Assembly (NCBI RefSeq): GCF_001936615.1 | Contig: NZ_MLBF01000001.1 | Location: 124,001-188,000, forward strand | Source: Desulfosporosinus metallidurans | GTDB lineage: Bacteria > Bacillota > Desulfitobacteriia > Desulfitobacteriales > Desulfitobacteriaceae | Reading direction: 5' to 3' | Length of the DNA stretch: 64,000 bases | Shown here: piece by piece, positions 38,687 through 47,454 of the stretch | How the letters are laid out: each line of letters opens with the position of its first letter | How positions within the stretch are numbered: the first letter of the stretch is position 1 | Position numbers and translations under genes: made by a program | The notes under the pieces: model-generated | Database searches by the model: none | What the model saw: the letters and a program-made list of their open reading frames with translations, nothing else | Told to the model about the DNA's origin: nothing

Positions 38687-40192
38687 TTAACAGCGGACTT
38701 CTGGAACTGGAGATGCAACGACAGCGGATAAGAGATTCTTAGTTTGTAGACTTTCTTTGATTTTGACATATAGGGCTACTTCTAGGCGTTTCTTCTGAAG
38801 CTCGCACCCCAGGGTATACACCTCTGTCAGTTTTTGAGTAAAGGCCACATTAGCCGCATGACACCCGCCACTACAAGCAAAGCGTGCCCAGCATTCCCGA
38901 CAAGACGACTTCGTAAAAACATGTGCGGAGCGAAAATCCTGAACAAGCTCGGGCCGGAGGGCATGAGGGTGTTCGTCATAGAGTGAACCCAATTTGTAGG
39001 CTTCCTGCCCCACAAATTGATGGCAGGGATAAAGATCTCCCTCTGGAGAAATCGCCACATACTCGTGACCAGCTCCGCATCCCGAAAGCCGTTTAATCAA
39101 GCAAGGTCCCTGATCCAGCGCAACATTGAAATGAAAGAAGTTAAAATCTCCTTCTTGCCCCCGGCGAGCTAACAATTCCTCGCCAAGTCGATCGTACGCT
39201 TCCCGAATTTTATCCAAATCCCCTTCTTGAAAAGCATAAGCATCCTCTGGACCTGCCACCACTGGTTCCACTGAAATTTGTTTGATTCCTAAATCCGCCA
39301 TGTGCAAAACATCGCGGTCAAAATCCAAATTGAAATGTGTATACGTCCCTCGAACATAGTAATACGTCCCTAGTGCGTAAGGGGAGCTTTCCGGTCGCTT
39401 GGTCGCGAACTGTTGGATTCGGGGGGTAATTTCTGCGTAACTTCCTCTGCCATCGGCATGGGGCCTCATCCTGTCATGCACTTCTGGGCGTCCGTCTAGG
39501 CTCAAAACGACACTGATCTCCTCTTGTTCGAGAAAGCCTTGAATTTCCTCGTTGAGTAATACCCCGTTCGTAGTTAAAGTAAATTTTATTGTTTTATTCT
39601 TGGCCACAGCGGCTTTTCTTCCGTAGGCCACCAAGGCTTTGACCACTCCAAAATTAAGCAACGGTTCTCCACCAAAGAAGTCCACTTCACAATGATCTCG
39701 CTGCCCCGCTGACTCTAAAACAAAGTCAATGCCCCTTTTACCCGTCTCAAAATCCATCAGAGTTCTGCACCCGCCAAAGGCACCCGCCCCAGCGAAACAA
39801 TAGGTGCAGCGCAAATTGCAATCATGAGCAACATGCAAGCAGATCGCTTTGACAATGGGTTTATCCGGGTAATTCGGGGTAACTCCCTCAGATTCCTTTG
39901 CAAAGAGCGTCCCTTCTTGACGGAGCTCCTCTAGTTCTTCCAAGATCTCAGAAAGGTCTTCCTCCGTCAGAGCGGGTTGTCCCGCTTGTTCAATCACCCC
40001 TTTGATCCCCCAAGGTGTAATCTCTTTTTCTCCCTCTTGTAAGCTCTCCATAGCCTTTAATACATTAAACGTCCCTTCATCCAGCACATGCAAAGAACCG
40101 GAATTGACGTCATGCGCTATCCATAAATCCCCTTGACGATAACTATGAACATTCTTTTTGATGCTATACCCCTGAAAATTTAATAATTTCAA
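38687..40192 (-). CDS. scfB: SCIFF peptide radical-SAM/SPASM maturase
   Basis: A 501-residue radical-SAM peptide maturase. An N-terminal PqqD/RRE-like region (about 1-100) precedes the cluster motif C125, C129, C132 (CNLRCTYC), and a cysteine-rich SPASM C-terminus includes CGAGHEYVAISPEGDLYPC and CRECWARFACSGGCHAANV (each in part). SCIFF maturases join cysteine sulfur to a threonine alpha or gamma carbon of the partner peptide. The partner gene lies 103 bases upstream on the same strand, separated by a hairpin. Confidence 0.93.
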   Translation of the reverse strand: MKLLNFQGYSIKKNVHSYRQGDLWIAHDVNSGSLHVLDEGTFNVLKAMESLQEGEKEITPWGIKGVIEQAGQPALTEEDLSEILEELEELRQEGTLFAKESEGVTPNYPDKPIVKAICLHVAHDCNLRCTYCFAGAGAFGGCRTLMDFETGKRGIDFVLESAGQRDHCEVDFFGGEPLLNFGVVKALVAYGRKAAVAKNKTIKFTLTTNGVLLNEEIQGFLEQEEISVVLSLDGRPEVHDRMRPHADGRGSYAEITPRIQQFATKRPESSPYALGTYYYVRGTYTHFNLDFDRDVLHMADLGIKQISVEPVVAGPEDAYAFQEGDLDKIREAYDRLGEELLARRGQEGDFNFFHFNVALDQGPCLIKRLSGCGAGHEYVAISPEGDLYPCHQFVGQEAYKLGSLYDEHPHALRPELVQDFRSAHVFTKSSCRECWARFACSGGCHAANVAFTQKLTEVYTLGCELQKKRLEVALYVKIKESLQTKNLLSAVVASPVPEVRC

Positions 40193-40236
40193 CTTTTAGT
40201 CCTCTCTTTCTTGCCCCAACCTCAATAAAATAGAAA

Positions 40237-40268
40237 CAGAACCCAGCCCGTATGTAGGGTGGGTTCTG
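40237..40268 (-). terminator. Hairpin between scfA and scfB
   Basis: CAGAACCCA and TGGGTTCTG pair perfectly, with an inner CCC/GGG, and TTTCTATTTTATTG follows on the minus strand. A partial terminator here would give more peptide than maturase. Confidence 0.75.
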
Positions 40269-40295
40269 AGGTCTATGTTCAACTATCGTAGCGCC

Positions 40296-40436
40296 TTATT
40301 TAACACACACTTGATTACCAACCGTGCACGACGTTTTACATGCAGATTGGCAAGAGGTCTGGCACTTGCCACACCCGCCGTTCTTCACTGTGGCACCTAG
40401 GTTTGCTTTCACAATGGTCTGAATGTGTTTTGCCAT
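40296..40436 (-). CDS. scfA: SCIFF ribosomal peptide precursor (six cysteines in forty-five)
   Basis: A 46-residue peptide beginning MAKHIQTIVKANLG and carrying cysteines at 22, 25, 29, 33, 37 and 44. The count and spacing match the SCIFF family found across Clostridia. ATG 40436 follows GGAGG by eight bases, and a promoter lies at 40481-40510. In characterised systems the maturase forms thioether links from cysteine to threonine; threonines at 27, 35 and 38 are candidates. Biological function is not established. The gene is too short for ordinary ORF calling and lies just upstream of its maturase. Confidence 0.93.
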   Translation of the reverse strand: MAKHIQTIVKANLGATVKNGGCGKCQTSCQSACKTSCTVGNQVCVK

Positions 40437-40480
40437 TCAAACACCCTCCTCTCGAGACTCGCGTCATTAATTCATTTCTG

Positions 40481-40510
40481 ATTATATCACAAGGAAAAGG
40501 AAAAAGGCAA
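40481..40510 (-). promoter_or_regulatory. scfA: Promoter of the SCIFF peptide gene
   Basis: TTGCCT (40505-40510) and TATAAT (40481-40486) are 18 bases apart on the minus strand, 45 bases before the scfA start. Confidence 0.55.
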
Positions 40511-40594
40511 AGTTTAGCTAGCACGAGGAATTAAAAGAAATACAGCTCTAACATTTGAGAATGCGCAAATAATAATAAAATTTACGTAAAAATG

Positions 40595-40624
40595 TTGACG
40601 AATTTACTAAACTGTACATATAAT
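40595..40624 (+). promoter_or_regulatory. Promoter of the magnesium locus
   Basis: TTGACG (40595-40600) and TATAAT (40619-40624) are 18 bases apart, 26 bases ahead of the M-box aptamer. Confidence 0.75.
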
Positions 40625-40650
40625 GAAGTAATCATTGAAATCTTATCTCT

Positions 40651-40810
40651 GTTAGGTGAGGCTCCTGCATAGACACAGGCCACTGCCCAGAAATGTCGAG
40701 AGACGCCAATTGGGTGGAACAGGTATTACCGGCATAAGGTTCTACTTAATGTGGCTGAGAAAAACTCTACGCTATGCAGTGCTAAAGCTCAACGAGTAGG
40801 GAGGTCCATA
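40651..40810 (+). promoter_or_regulatory. M-box (ykoK) magnesium riboswitch aptamer
   Basis: The sequence contains the conserved M-box blocks in order: GTTAGGTGAGGCTCCTGCAT, ACACAGGCCACTGCCCAGAAA, GTCGAGAGACGCCAAT, GGCATAAGGTTC and GCAGTGCTAAAGCTCAACGAG (each given in part). An intrinsic terminator follows at 40823-40859. In this class Mg2+ binding favours the terminator, so downstream transport genes are expressed when Mg2+ is low. Confidence 0.95.
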
Positions 40811-40822
40811 ACGCTTATGTTT

Positions 40823-40859
40823 ATGACCTTCTATTTTGCATAGAGGTCATTTTATTTTT
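40823..40859 (+). terminator. M-box expression-platform terminator
   Basis: ATGACCTTCTAT pairs with ATAGAGGTCAT (one bulge) around TTTGC, followed by TTTATTTTT. Confidence 0.88.
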
Positions 40860-40908
40860 CTCACATATTATAGTGCTCTTTTACGGAGAATTTAAAGGAG
40901 GTGGTTTT

Positions 40909-41019
40909 GTGGATTCTGGGCCTTATCCTTTACGAACGTGCAATCTTTGTTTAATTCATAGTCAAGAGAGTCTCTATGCCTTTAGGCATCAGATTCCATT
41001 CTACAAAGGAGGGAAGTAA
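40909..41019 (+). CDS. Small ORF (36 residues) between the M-box and the MgtE-like gene
   Basis: GTG at 40909 follows AAAGGAGG by seven bases and opens a 36-codon frame whose TAA stop abuts the ATG of the next gene. The peptide begins MDSGPYPLRTCNLCLIHS and contains one CNLC pair; it has no membrane segment. The ribosome site is as strong as that of the following gene. It may be a real small protein or a leader used for translational coupling. I recognise no family, and only conservation can settle it. Confidence 0.55.
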   Translation: MDSGPYPLRTCNLCLIHSQESLYAFRHQIPFYKGGK

Positions 41020-42318
41020 ATGAATGAATTAAAAGTTTTAGGGGAATTTTATTTCAGCCAGTTAGCCAATAAACCGATCTGGGATGACAAAGGACGTCGC
41101 ATTGGCCGATTATTGGACATGGCCATGCGTTGGGATAGTGTCTCTCCCCGTGTTACCGGTATCCGATATGCCAAAGGAATCTCTTCCTTAATTCCCTTCG
41201 AGTGGGTCGCATCCTGGGATAAAGACGGTCTACGTCTTAATACCACCTTCAATCCTCAAAAGACGTACCCGCTGCATGACGATGAAACGTTTATTGGCAA
41301 ATGGCTATTAGATAAACAGATCATTGACTTAGAAGGGTCCAAACTGGTTCGTGTCAATGACATTTCCTTGTCCTGGGTGTCCCATGAGGATCATCAATAC
41401 CTCGTTTTAGTTGCCGTGGATATTGGGGTCCGTGGATTATTTCGCCGCTTAGGTGTTGAATTTTTGTTAAGCCGAATTGCCAATAATTTTGTGGGCTGTC
41501 AATACATTAAACCTTTAGAAAATCGGACATCCGCTCTCCAACTCACACAGGAAAAAGAACAATTGCGTCAACTACATCCCGCTGATATCGCTGATATTAT
41601 TGAAACGATGGACTATAAACAGAGGGCCAATTTCCTTGAAGCACTCGATTCTCAACAGGCTATCGATGCCCTAACCGAGATGGAATTAGAGGCCCAAGTA
41701 GAAATGATAATTCAAATGGATGAAGGCAGGGCTTCTGATATCTTAGAAGAAATGCCTCCCGACGAAGCCGCTGATATTCTAAGCGAGTTATCTTTAGAAA
41801 AATCCGAGGAACTTCTGCGCTTGATGGAATCGGATGATGCTGAAGATGTTCGGGAATTGATGCAGTACGAAGAAGACACCGCTGGTTCACTGATGACGAC
41901 GGAATATATTGGTTTACCATTCTGGCTGACGGCTGAACAAGCCATTAACGAACTAAGACGATTAGCTCCTGAAGCAGAAACCATTTATTATCTTTATGTG
42001 GTCGATGAACAAGAGATCCTTGAAGGGGTTCTTTCTTTGAGAGAACTAATTATTGCTTCACCCGAAACTCCCTTAAAAGAAATAATGCATACAAAAATTG
42101 TAAAAATATCTCCCTATGAAGATCACGAAAAAGTGGCTGACATCATACACAAATACGGTTTACTAGCCGTTCCCGTCGTCAATGATCAAGATCAAATCTT
42201 AGGAATCATCACGGTTGACGACGTTCTGGAATTATTTATGTCAGAACGCCCTCGCGGAGAAATTTTCTCAAGCTTGATCACCCGCCGTCACCAACTGAAA
42301 GGAGGGCATAGCGAATGA
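41020..42318 (+). CDS. MgtE N-terminal/CBS domain protein without membrane domain (Mg2+ sensor-like)
   Basis: A 432-residue soluble protein. Residues about 1-150 look like tandem PRC-barrel-type modules, about 190-290 match the MgtE intracellular N domain (LHPADIADIIETMD, MPPDEAADILSELS), and about 293-420 hold two CBS motifs. The ten-helix-region-bearing C-terminus of MgtE, a membrane transporter domain, is missing. In MgtE these cytosolic domains bind Mg2+ and close the channel. The gene lies under an M-box and its stop overlaps the NRMT start (ATGA), so it probably senses Mg2+ for that transporter. This partnership is inference. Confidence 0.85.
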   Translation: MNELKVLGEFYFSQLANKPIWDDKGRRIGRLLDMAMRWDSVSPRVTGIRYAKGISSLIPFEWVASWDKDGLRLNTTFNPQKTYPLHDDETFIGKWLLDKQIIDLEGSKLVRVNDISLSWVSHEDHQYLVLVAVDIGVRGLFRRLGVEFLLSRIANNFVGCQYIKPLENRTSALQLTQEKEQLRQLHPADIADIIETMDYKQRANFLEALDSQQAIDALTEMELEAQVEMIIQMDEGRASDILEEMPPDEAADILSELSLEKSEELLRLMESDDAEDVRELMQYEEDTAGSLMTTEYIGLPFWLTAEQAINELRRLAPEAETIYYLYVVDEQEILEGVLSLRELIIASPETPLKEIMHTKIVKISPYEDHEKVADIIHKYGLLAVPVVNDQDQILGIITVDDVLELFMSERPRGEIFSSLITRRHQLKGGHSE

Positions 42319-43577
42319 AGCTAAAAGTACGTTTTGCCCTGTTCTTTGCCGTTATGGGGCCCGGAATCGTCACAGCCTTTGCCGATAATGATGCTGGGGG
42401 AATTGCCACTTATGCTGCGGCAGGTGCCAAATATGGCTATTCCCTCATTTTTACCATGCTTATCAGCACTGTGCTTCTGGCCATAGCGCAAGAGATCTCG
42501 GCGCGCACAGGCGCCGTAACGGGTCGCGGGCTCTCTGATCTAATCCGTGAAAATTACGGAGTGAAATGGACCTTTTTTGCCATGAGTGTCCTGCTCATTG
42601 CAAATCTGGGGACCACAGCTTCCGAATTTTCCGGGATTGCTACAAGTTTTGAAATTTTCGGAGTGAGCAAATATCTCTCCGTGCCAGCCATGGCCTTTAT
42701 CATTTGGTGGCTTGTCATAAAGACAGATTACGGCAAAATAGAAAAGATTCTACTCCTTCTTTGCTTAACCTTTTTTAGTTATGTTATCTCGGGGGTTATA
42801 GTCCATCCGCCCTGGCCTCAAGTCTTGGTAGAATCCATTACCCCCACGTTCTCCAGAACCCCGGCCTTTTTACTGATGGCCATCGGGGTTATTGGAACAA
42901 CGATTACACCTTGGGGACAATTCTACGTTCAAGCTTCCGTGGTCGATAAAGGGATTACCGCTAAAGATTATCATTATACGCGCTGGGATGTCCTAATTGG
43001 AACCTTCTTTACCGGATTCATTGCTTTCTTTATTATTGTAGCCACGGCCGCAACGCTCTACGTCAACAACATCCCTATTGAGACAGCAAAGGATGTTGCC
43101 CTCGCGTTAAAACCGTTAGCCGGACAGTATGCCAGTTCCTTATTTGGCTTTGGTCTGCTTGGTGCTTCCATGTTGGCAGCGTTTGTCCTTCCTTTAAGCA
43201 CCTCTTATGCTGTTTGCGAAGCGTTCGGATTTGAACACGGGATTAGTAAATCTTATAAAGAAGCACCCGTTTTCTTTAGTCTTTATACCGTTCTCATCGT
43301 TTTGGGGGCAGCCATTGTCTTATGGCCCAATTTATCATTATATAACATAATGTTGACGACCCAAGTGGTCAATGGGATTCTTTTGCCTCCCATACTCATC
43401 TTCATGGTTCTCATTGCTAGTAAGAAAAGTATTATGGGCGATTACGTAAATTCCAGATTCTTTAACGTCATCGCTTGGTCTTTCACGCTCATCTTAATTT
43501 TACTTACCCTGCTCTTACTAATATCAAGCCTGTTCCCCGAGTACCTAACTCATACTTTGGGGTTTTTGGGATTATAG
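42315..43577 (+). CDS. Nramp-related magnesium transporter (NRMT type)
   Basis: A 420-residue membrane protein with about 11 helices of the Nramp/APC fold. In helix 1 the canonical DPGN metal motif is replaced by DNDAGG (24-29, after GPGIVTAFA). In helix 6 the MPH segment is replaced by TPWGQ (198-202). These substitutions mark NRMTs, which carry Mg2+ rather than Mn2+ or Fe2+. Control by an M-box supports this. It is translationally coupled to the MgtE-like sensor gene. Confidence 0.88.
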   Translation: MKLKVRFALFFAVMGPGIVTAFADNDAGGIATYAAAGAKYGYSLIFTMLISTVLLAIAQEISARTGAVTGRGLSDLIRENYGVKWTFFAMSVLLIANLGTTASEFSGIATSFEIFGVSKYLSVPAMAFIIWWLVIKTDYGKIEKILLLLCLTFFSYVISGVIVHPPWPQVLVESITPTFSRTPAFLLMAIGVIGTTITPWGQFYVQASVVDKGITAKDYHYTRWDVLIGTFFTGFIAFFIIVATAATLYVNNIPIETAKDVALALKPLAGQYASSLFGFGLLGASMLAAFVLPLSTSYAVCEAFGFEHGISKSYKEAPVFFSLYTVLIVLGAAIVLWPNLSLYNIMLTTQVVNGILLPPILIFMVLIASKKSIMGDYVNSRFFNVIAWSFTLILILLTLLLLISSLFPEYLTHTLGFLGL

Positions 43578-43583
43578 AGAAAC

Positions 43584-43626
43584 AAAGAAACAGCCTTCTT
43601 GTCAAATTCAAGGAGGCTGTTTCTTT
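43584..43626. terminator. Bidirectional terminator between the NRMT and sensor-kinase genes
   Basis: AAAGAAACAGCCTTCTTG pairs with CAAGGAGGCTGTTTCTTT around a seven-base loop, followed by T residues on the plus strand; it serves two convergent genes. Confidence 0.9.
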
Positions 43627-43651
43627 TATCAACGTATTACGAGCTAATAGC

Positions 43652-44845
43652 TTAACCTACCTTTGGCTTGGGAAATCTTACGAAAAAAGTGGTTCCATCG
43701 ACACCCGTTTCAATGTCTATTAGAGCCCTATGTTTTTCCGCTATGTCGTAACATATTGGAATGCCCAGACCCGTACCATTTTCCTTCGTCGTAAAAAATG
43801 GAGTTCCAAGTTTTAAAACATGCTCAGGCTTAATGCCAGTTCCCTCATCTTTTACGCATACAACAATGTATTCTTCATCCATAAAGGTCTTAATCGTTAG
43901 ACACCCCTCTTGAGGCATTGCTTCAAGTCCATTGCGCGCTAAGTTTAAGACAAGTTGAATGACCTCATTGGCGTCAATCTCCAGATCGGCTATATCTCCC
44001 GGCTCAAAGACCAACTTCTTACCCTGGCTATAAGCATCCGCTTGTATAAGGGGAAATAGGTTCGTTATCAATTGGTTAAGATTTTTGCGTTTAAACACAG
44101 CTGGTTTATTTTTGCTTAGAGACAAAAACTCACGTATGATCGAGTTGGCTCTATCAAGCTCCTCTATCATCAGGGTGAACTGATTCTTATAGCTATGTAA
44201 CTCATTTTTGTTCTGAAGCAGTTGAAGAAAACCTCTTACGGTCGTCATGGGATTTCGAACCTCATGACCAAGACCAGCTGCCAATTGACCAATAACATTT
44301 AACCGTTCAAGTTTAGCAATTTCACGTTCTATGCTTTGTCTTTTCTCGAACTCTTGCCTAAGTTTCTTTGTTCGTTCATCAACCATCTCTTGAAGTTGAG
44401 ATTGCTGAGCATCCAGCTCCTGAGTTTTAGTAATAAGCCCCGTAACTTCCTCAAACGTGGCTACCGCTCCTACGATAACACCCGTCTCATCTCTCAATGG
44501 ACTTGTACTCCAAATTGCGGTTTTAGATATACCATCTGGCCAAACAAACTCGAGTTCGGCACCCGTGATTCGATCACCGCACCGAGCAGATCGTTGGATG
44601 GGTATTTCTTGAGGAGATAGCAATTTACCCTTCTGAAATATCTTGACCGACATCGAGCATAAGGAAGTATAGGGGAAGTTTTCACAGTCTTTTATTCTAA
44701 AGAATTGCGCTGCAACTGGATTATGAACTATTTTTTGACACGTAACATCCGTAGCAATCGAAACCCCACCTGGCATATCCGAGAGCCCTAACAATAGATT
44801 ATGTTGGTAACTTCTTCTCATTTCATACAATGTCAAAAACTCCAT
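43652..44845 (-). CDS. PAS-domain sensor histidine kinase (sporulation-kinase-like)
   Basis: A 397-residue soluble kinase. One PAS-like domain (about 25-140) is followed by a coiled-coil linker (145-180), a HisKA domain with H194 in AGLGHEVRNPMT and a HATPase domain containing NLARNGLEAM, DEGTGI and GTGLGI. There are no membrane segments and no receiver domain. Orphan kinases of this shape feed sporulation phosphorelays. No cognate regulator is adjacent; Spo0F at 14519-14881 is only a possibility. The ribosome site at this ATG is weak and an ATG eight codons later is an alternative start. Confidence 0.87.
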   Translation of the reverse strand: MEFLTLYEMRRSYQHNLLLGLSDMPGGVSIATDVTCQKIVHNPVAAQFFRIKDCENFPYTSLCSMSVKIFQKGKLLSPQEIPIQRSARCGDRITGAELEFVWPDGISKTAIWSTSPLRDETGVIVGAVATFEEVTGLITKTQELDAQQSQLQEMVDERTKKLRQEFEKRQSIEREIAKLERLNVIGQLAAGLGHEVRNPMTTVRGFLQLLQNKNELHSYKNQFTLMIEELDRANSIIREFLSLSKNKPAVFKRKNLNQLITNLFPLIQADAYSQGKKLVFEPGDIADLEIDANEVIQLVLNLARNGLEAMPQEGCLTIKTFMDEEYIVVCVKDEGTGIKPEHVLKLGTPFFTTKENGTGLGIPICYDIAEKHRALIDIETGVDGTTFFVRFPKPKVG

Positions 44846-44912
44846 TTCGTCACTACGACTTTAGCAGGCAATCCAAGTGGAGTTACGGCTAGTGGAAAGA
44901 TTCTCTTTATAA

Positions 44913-44946
44913 TTCTAGTCCTAGTATGACTGTAATAGGACTAGAA
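44913..44946. repeat. 11-base inverted repeat upstream of the sensor kinase
   Basis: TTCTAGTCCTA and TAGGACTAGAA pair exactly around a 12-base loop. It lies 68 bases before the kinase start and could be an operator or hairpin. Confidence 0.6.
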
Positions 44947-45021
44947 GACAATACCCTTTGGTAAACATTTCACTATATTCTGGTGGTTATACAGAAATTA
45001 TTAAACCTTAATTGTAGATTA

Positions 45022-45049
45022 AACAAGGTAGTCATTCGACTACCTTGTT
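45022..45049 (-). terminator. Terminator of the DUF1540 gene
   Basis: AACAAGGTAGTC and GACTACCTTGTT pair perfectly around a four-base loop, and TTAATC follows on the minus strand, 11 bases after the stop. Confidence 0.75.
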
Positions 45050-45059
45050 GCTTGCTTTT

Positions 45060-45221
45060 TTATTGACTATTTTCGAATGTTGTACAGGCTGTACCGTCAC
45101 TCGTTTTGGCAATTCCATCACCCATAGAATTTACTTCCAAAGCTTCTGCATGGCAAGAACGGTTTTTGTTATACGAACAGTTCTCAACACCACATTTAAC
45201 CTGCATACTAGGTGCTTCCAT
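45060..45221 (-). CDS. DUF1540 small cysteine protein
   Basis: A 53-residue protein with cysteines at 10, 15, 23 and 46 in the DUF1540 arrangement, VKCGVENCSYNKNRSCHAEA, and a later DGTACTTF. Such small domains are common in Clostridia and are predicted to bind zinc or another metal; function is unknown. ATG 45221 follows GGTGGTG. The gene is too short for ordinary calling and has its own terminator. Confidence 0.82.
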   Translation of the reverse strand: MEAPSMQVKCGVENCSYNKNRSCHAEALEVNSMGDGIAKTSDGTACTTFENSQ

Positions 45222-45568
45222 CCTTTTCACCACCCTTCATTTTTCTATCTGTATTCTGCACATTATTTAAGAAAAATATTACATTAATTTGCATCAAAAC
45301 TGGTTTTCGTAACTGCATGCGATCATTTAGCTGATGCAGGACTTTCTATTATTTTGCCAGAATCAGCGTTCTTCAATACCTTCGAATTCAGCAATGGAAA
45401 AGCGTCCGCACATTTTAAGCACTCCTAAACGTTAATAAATATGTTTTAGGTTAGACATTTCGGGCAGAAAGAGTTGCGCTCAATTCCTCGACCAATTCCA
45501 TCATGCTTCTCCTGATGGAACCCTCTGTTCTGGTGTTGACTCCACTTAAGAACCTCGCCTACACAAAA
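45222..45568. other. Intergenic stretch without convincing gene
   Basis: Between the DUF1540 gene and the tRNA-operon terminator I see no supported gene. A 17-codon minus-strand frame (45451-45504) follows AGGAG but is too short to call. Confidence 0.4.
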
Positions 45569-45609
45569 AAGGACCTCAGAATCCCTTTTAGGAAAACCCT
45601 GAAGTCCTT
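45569..45609 (-). terminator. Terminator of the tRNA operon
   Basis: AAGGACTTCAG pairs with CTGAGGTCCTT (one mismatch) on the minus strand and TTTTGTG follows, 12 bases after tRNA-Gly. Confidence 0.8.
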
Positions 45610-45621
45610 AATACTGCTGAT

Positions 45622-45696
45622 TGGAGCGGACGACGAGATTCGAACTCGCGATCCTCGGCTTGGGAAGCCAATGCTCTACCGCTGAGCCACGTCCGC
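45622..45696 (-). tRNA. tRNA-Gly (anticodon CCC)
   Basis: Acceptor GCGGACG/CGTCCGC, loop TTCCCAA giving anticodon CCC, T-loop GTTCGAATC and an encoded CCA end. Last of four tRNAs in one operon. Confidence 0.93.
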
Positions 45697-45768
45697 ATAA
45701 AGAAAACTTAGCTGGTGTAAATAACAACTACATTATAAATAAGCTCTGCCTAATCGTCAAGGCTAAAG

Positions 45769-45844
<76 letters not shown>

Positions 45845-45848
45845 ATAA

Positions 45849-45924
45849 TGGTGACCCGTACGGGATTCGAACCCGTGTAGCCGCCGTGAAAGGGCGGTGT
45901 CTTAGGCCGCTTGACCAACGGGCC
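45849..45924 (-). tRNA. tRNA-Glu (anticodon TTC)
   Basis: Starts GGCCCGTTGGTCAAGCGG, anticodon loop CTTTCAC, T-loop GGTTCGAATCC, CCA encoded. Second tRNA of the operon. Confidence 0.95.
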
Positions 45925-45950
45925 ATAATCAATGTGTAATGTTCGAAAAT

Positions 45951-46026
45951 TGGTGAGCCATCCGCGACTCGAACGCGGGACACCCTGATTAAAAGTCAGG
46001 TGCTCTACCGACTGAGCTAATGGCTC
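45951..46026 (-). tRNA. tRNA-Lys (anticodon TTT)
   Basis: Acceptor GAGCCAT/ATGGCTC, anticodon loop CTTTTAA, T-loop CGTTCGAGTCG, CCA encoded. First tRNA after the promoter at 46050-46078. Confidence 0.95.
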
Positions 46027-46049
46027 AAATAATCACACCACGAATATGA

Positions 46050-46078
46050 ATATTACACGAGAATATCGAATATGTCAA
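46050..46078 (-). promoter_or_regulatory. Promoter of the tRNA operon
   Basis: TTGACA (46073-46078) and TAATAT (46050-46055) are 17 bases apart on the minus strand, 24 bases before tRNA-Lys. Confidence 0.8.
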
Positions 46079-46112
46079 GGATTTTGTGTGAAACTTGTTG
46101 TGAATTGTTGTT

Positions 46113-47420
<1,308 letters not shown>

Positions 47421-47454
47421 TCAAAAACATATCTAGATCTCATTTAAGGAAATT

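Noticed and set aside
45451..45504. 17-codon minus-strand ORF (MMELVEELSATLSARNV) after AGGAG
   Set aside because: Too short to separate from chance and no role in context; it might be the tail of a decayed gene.
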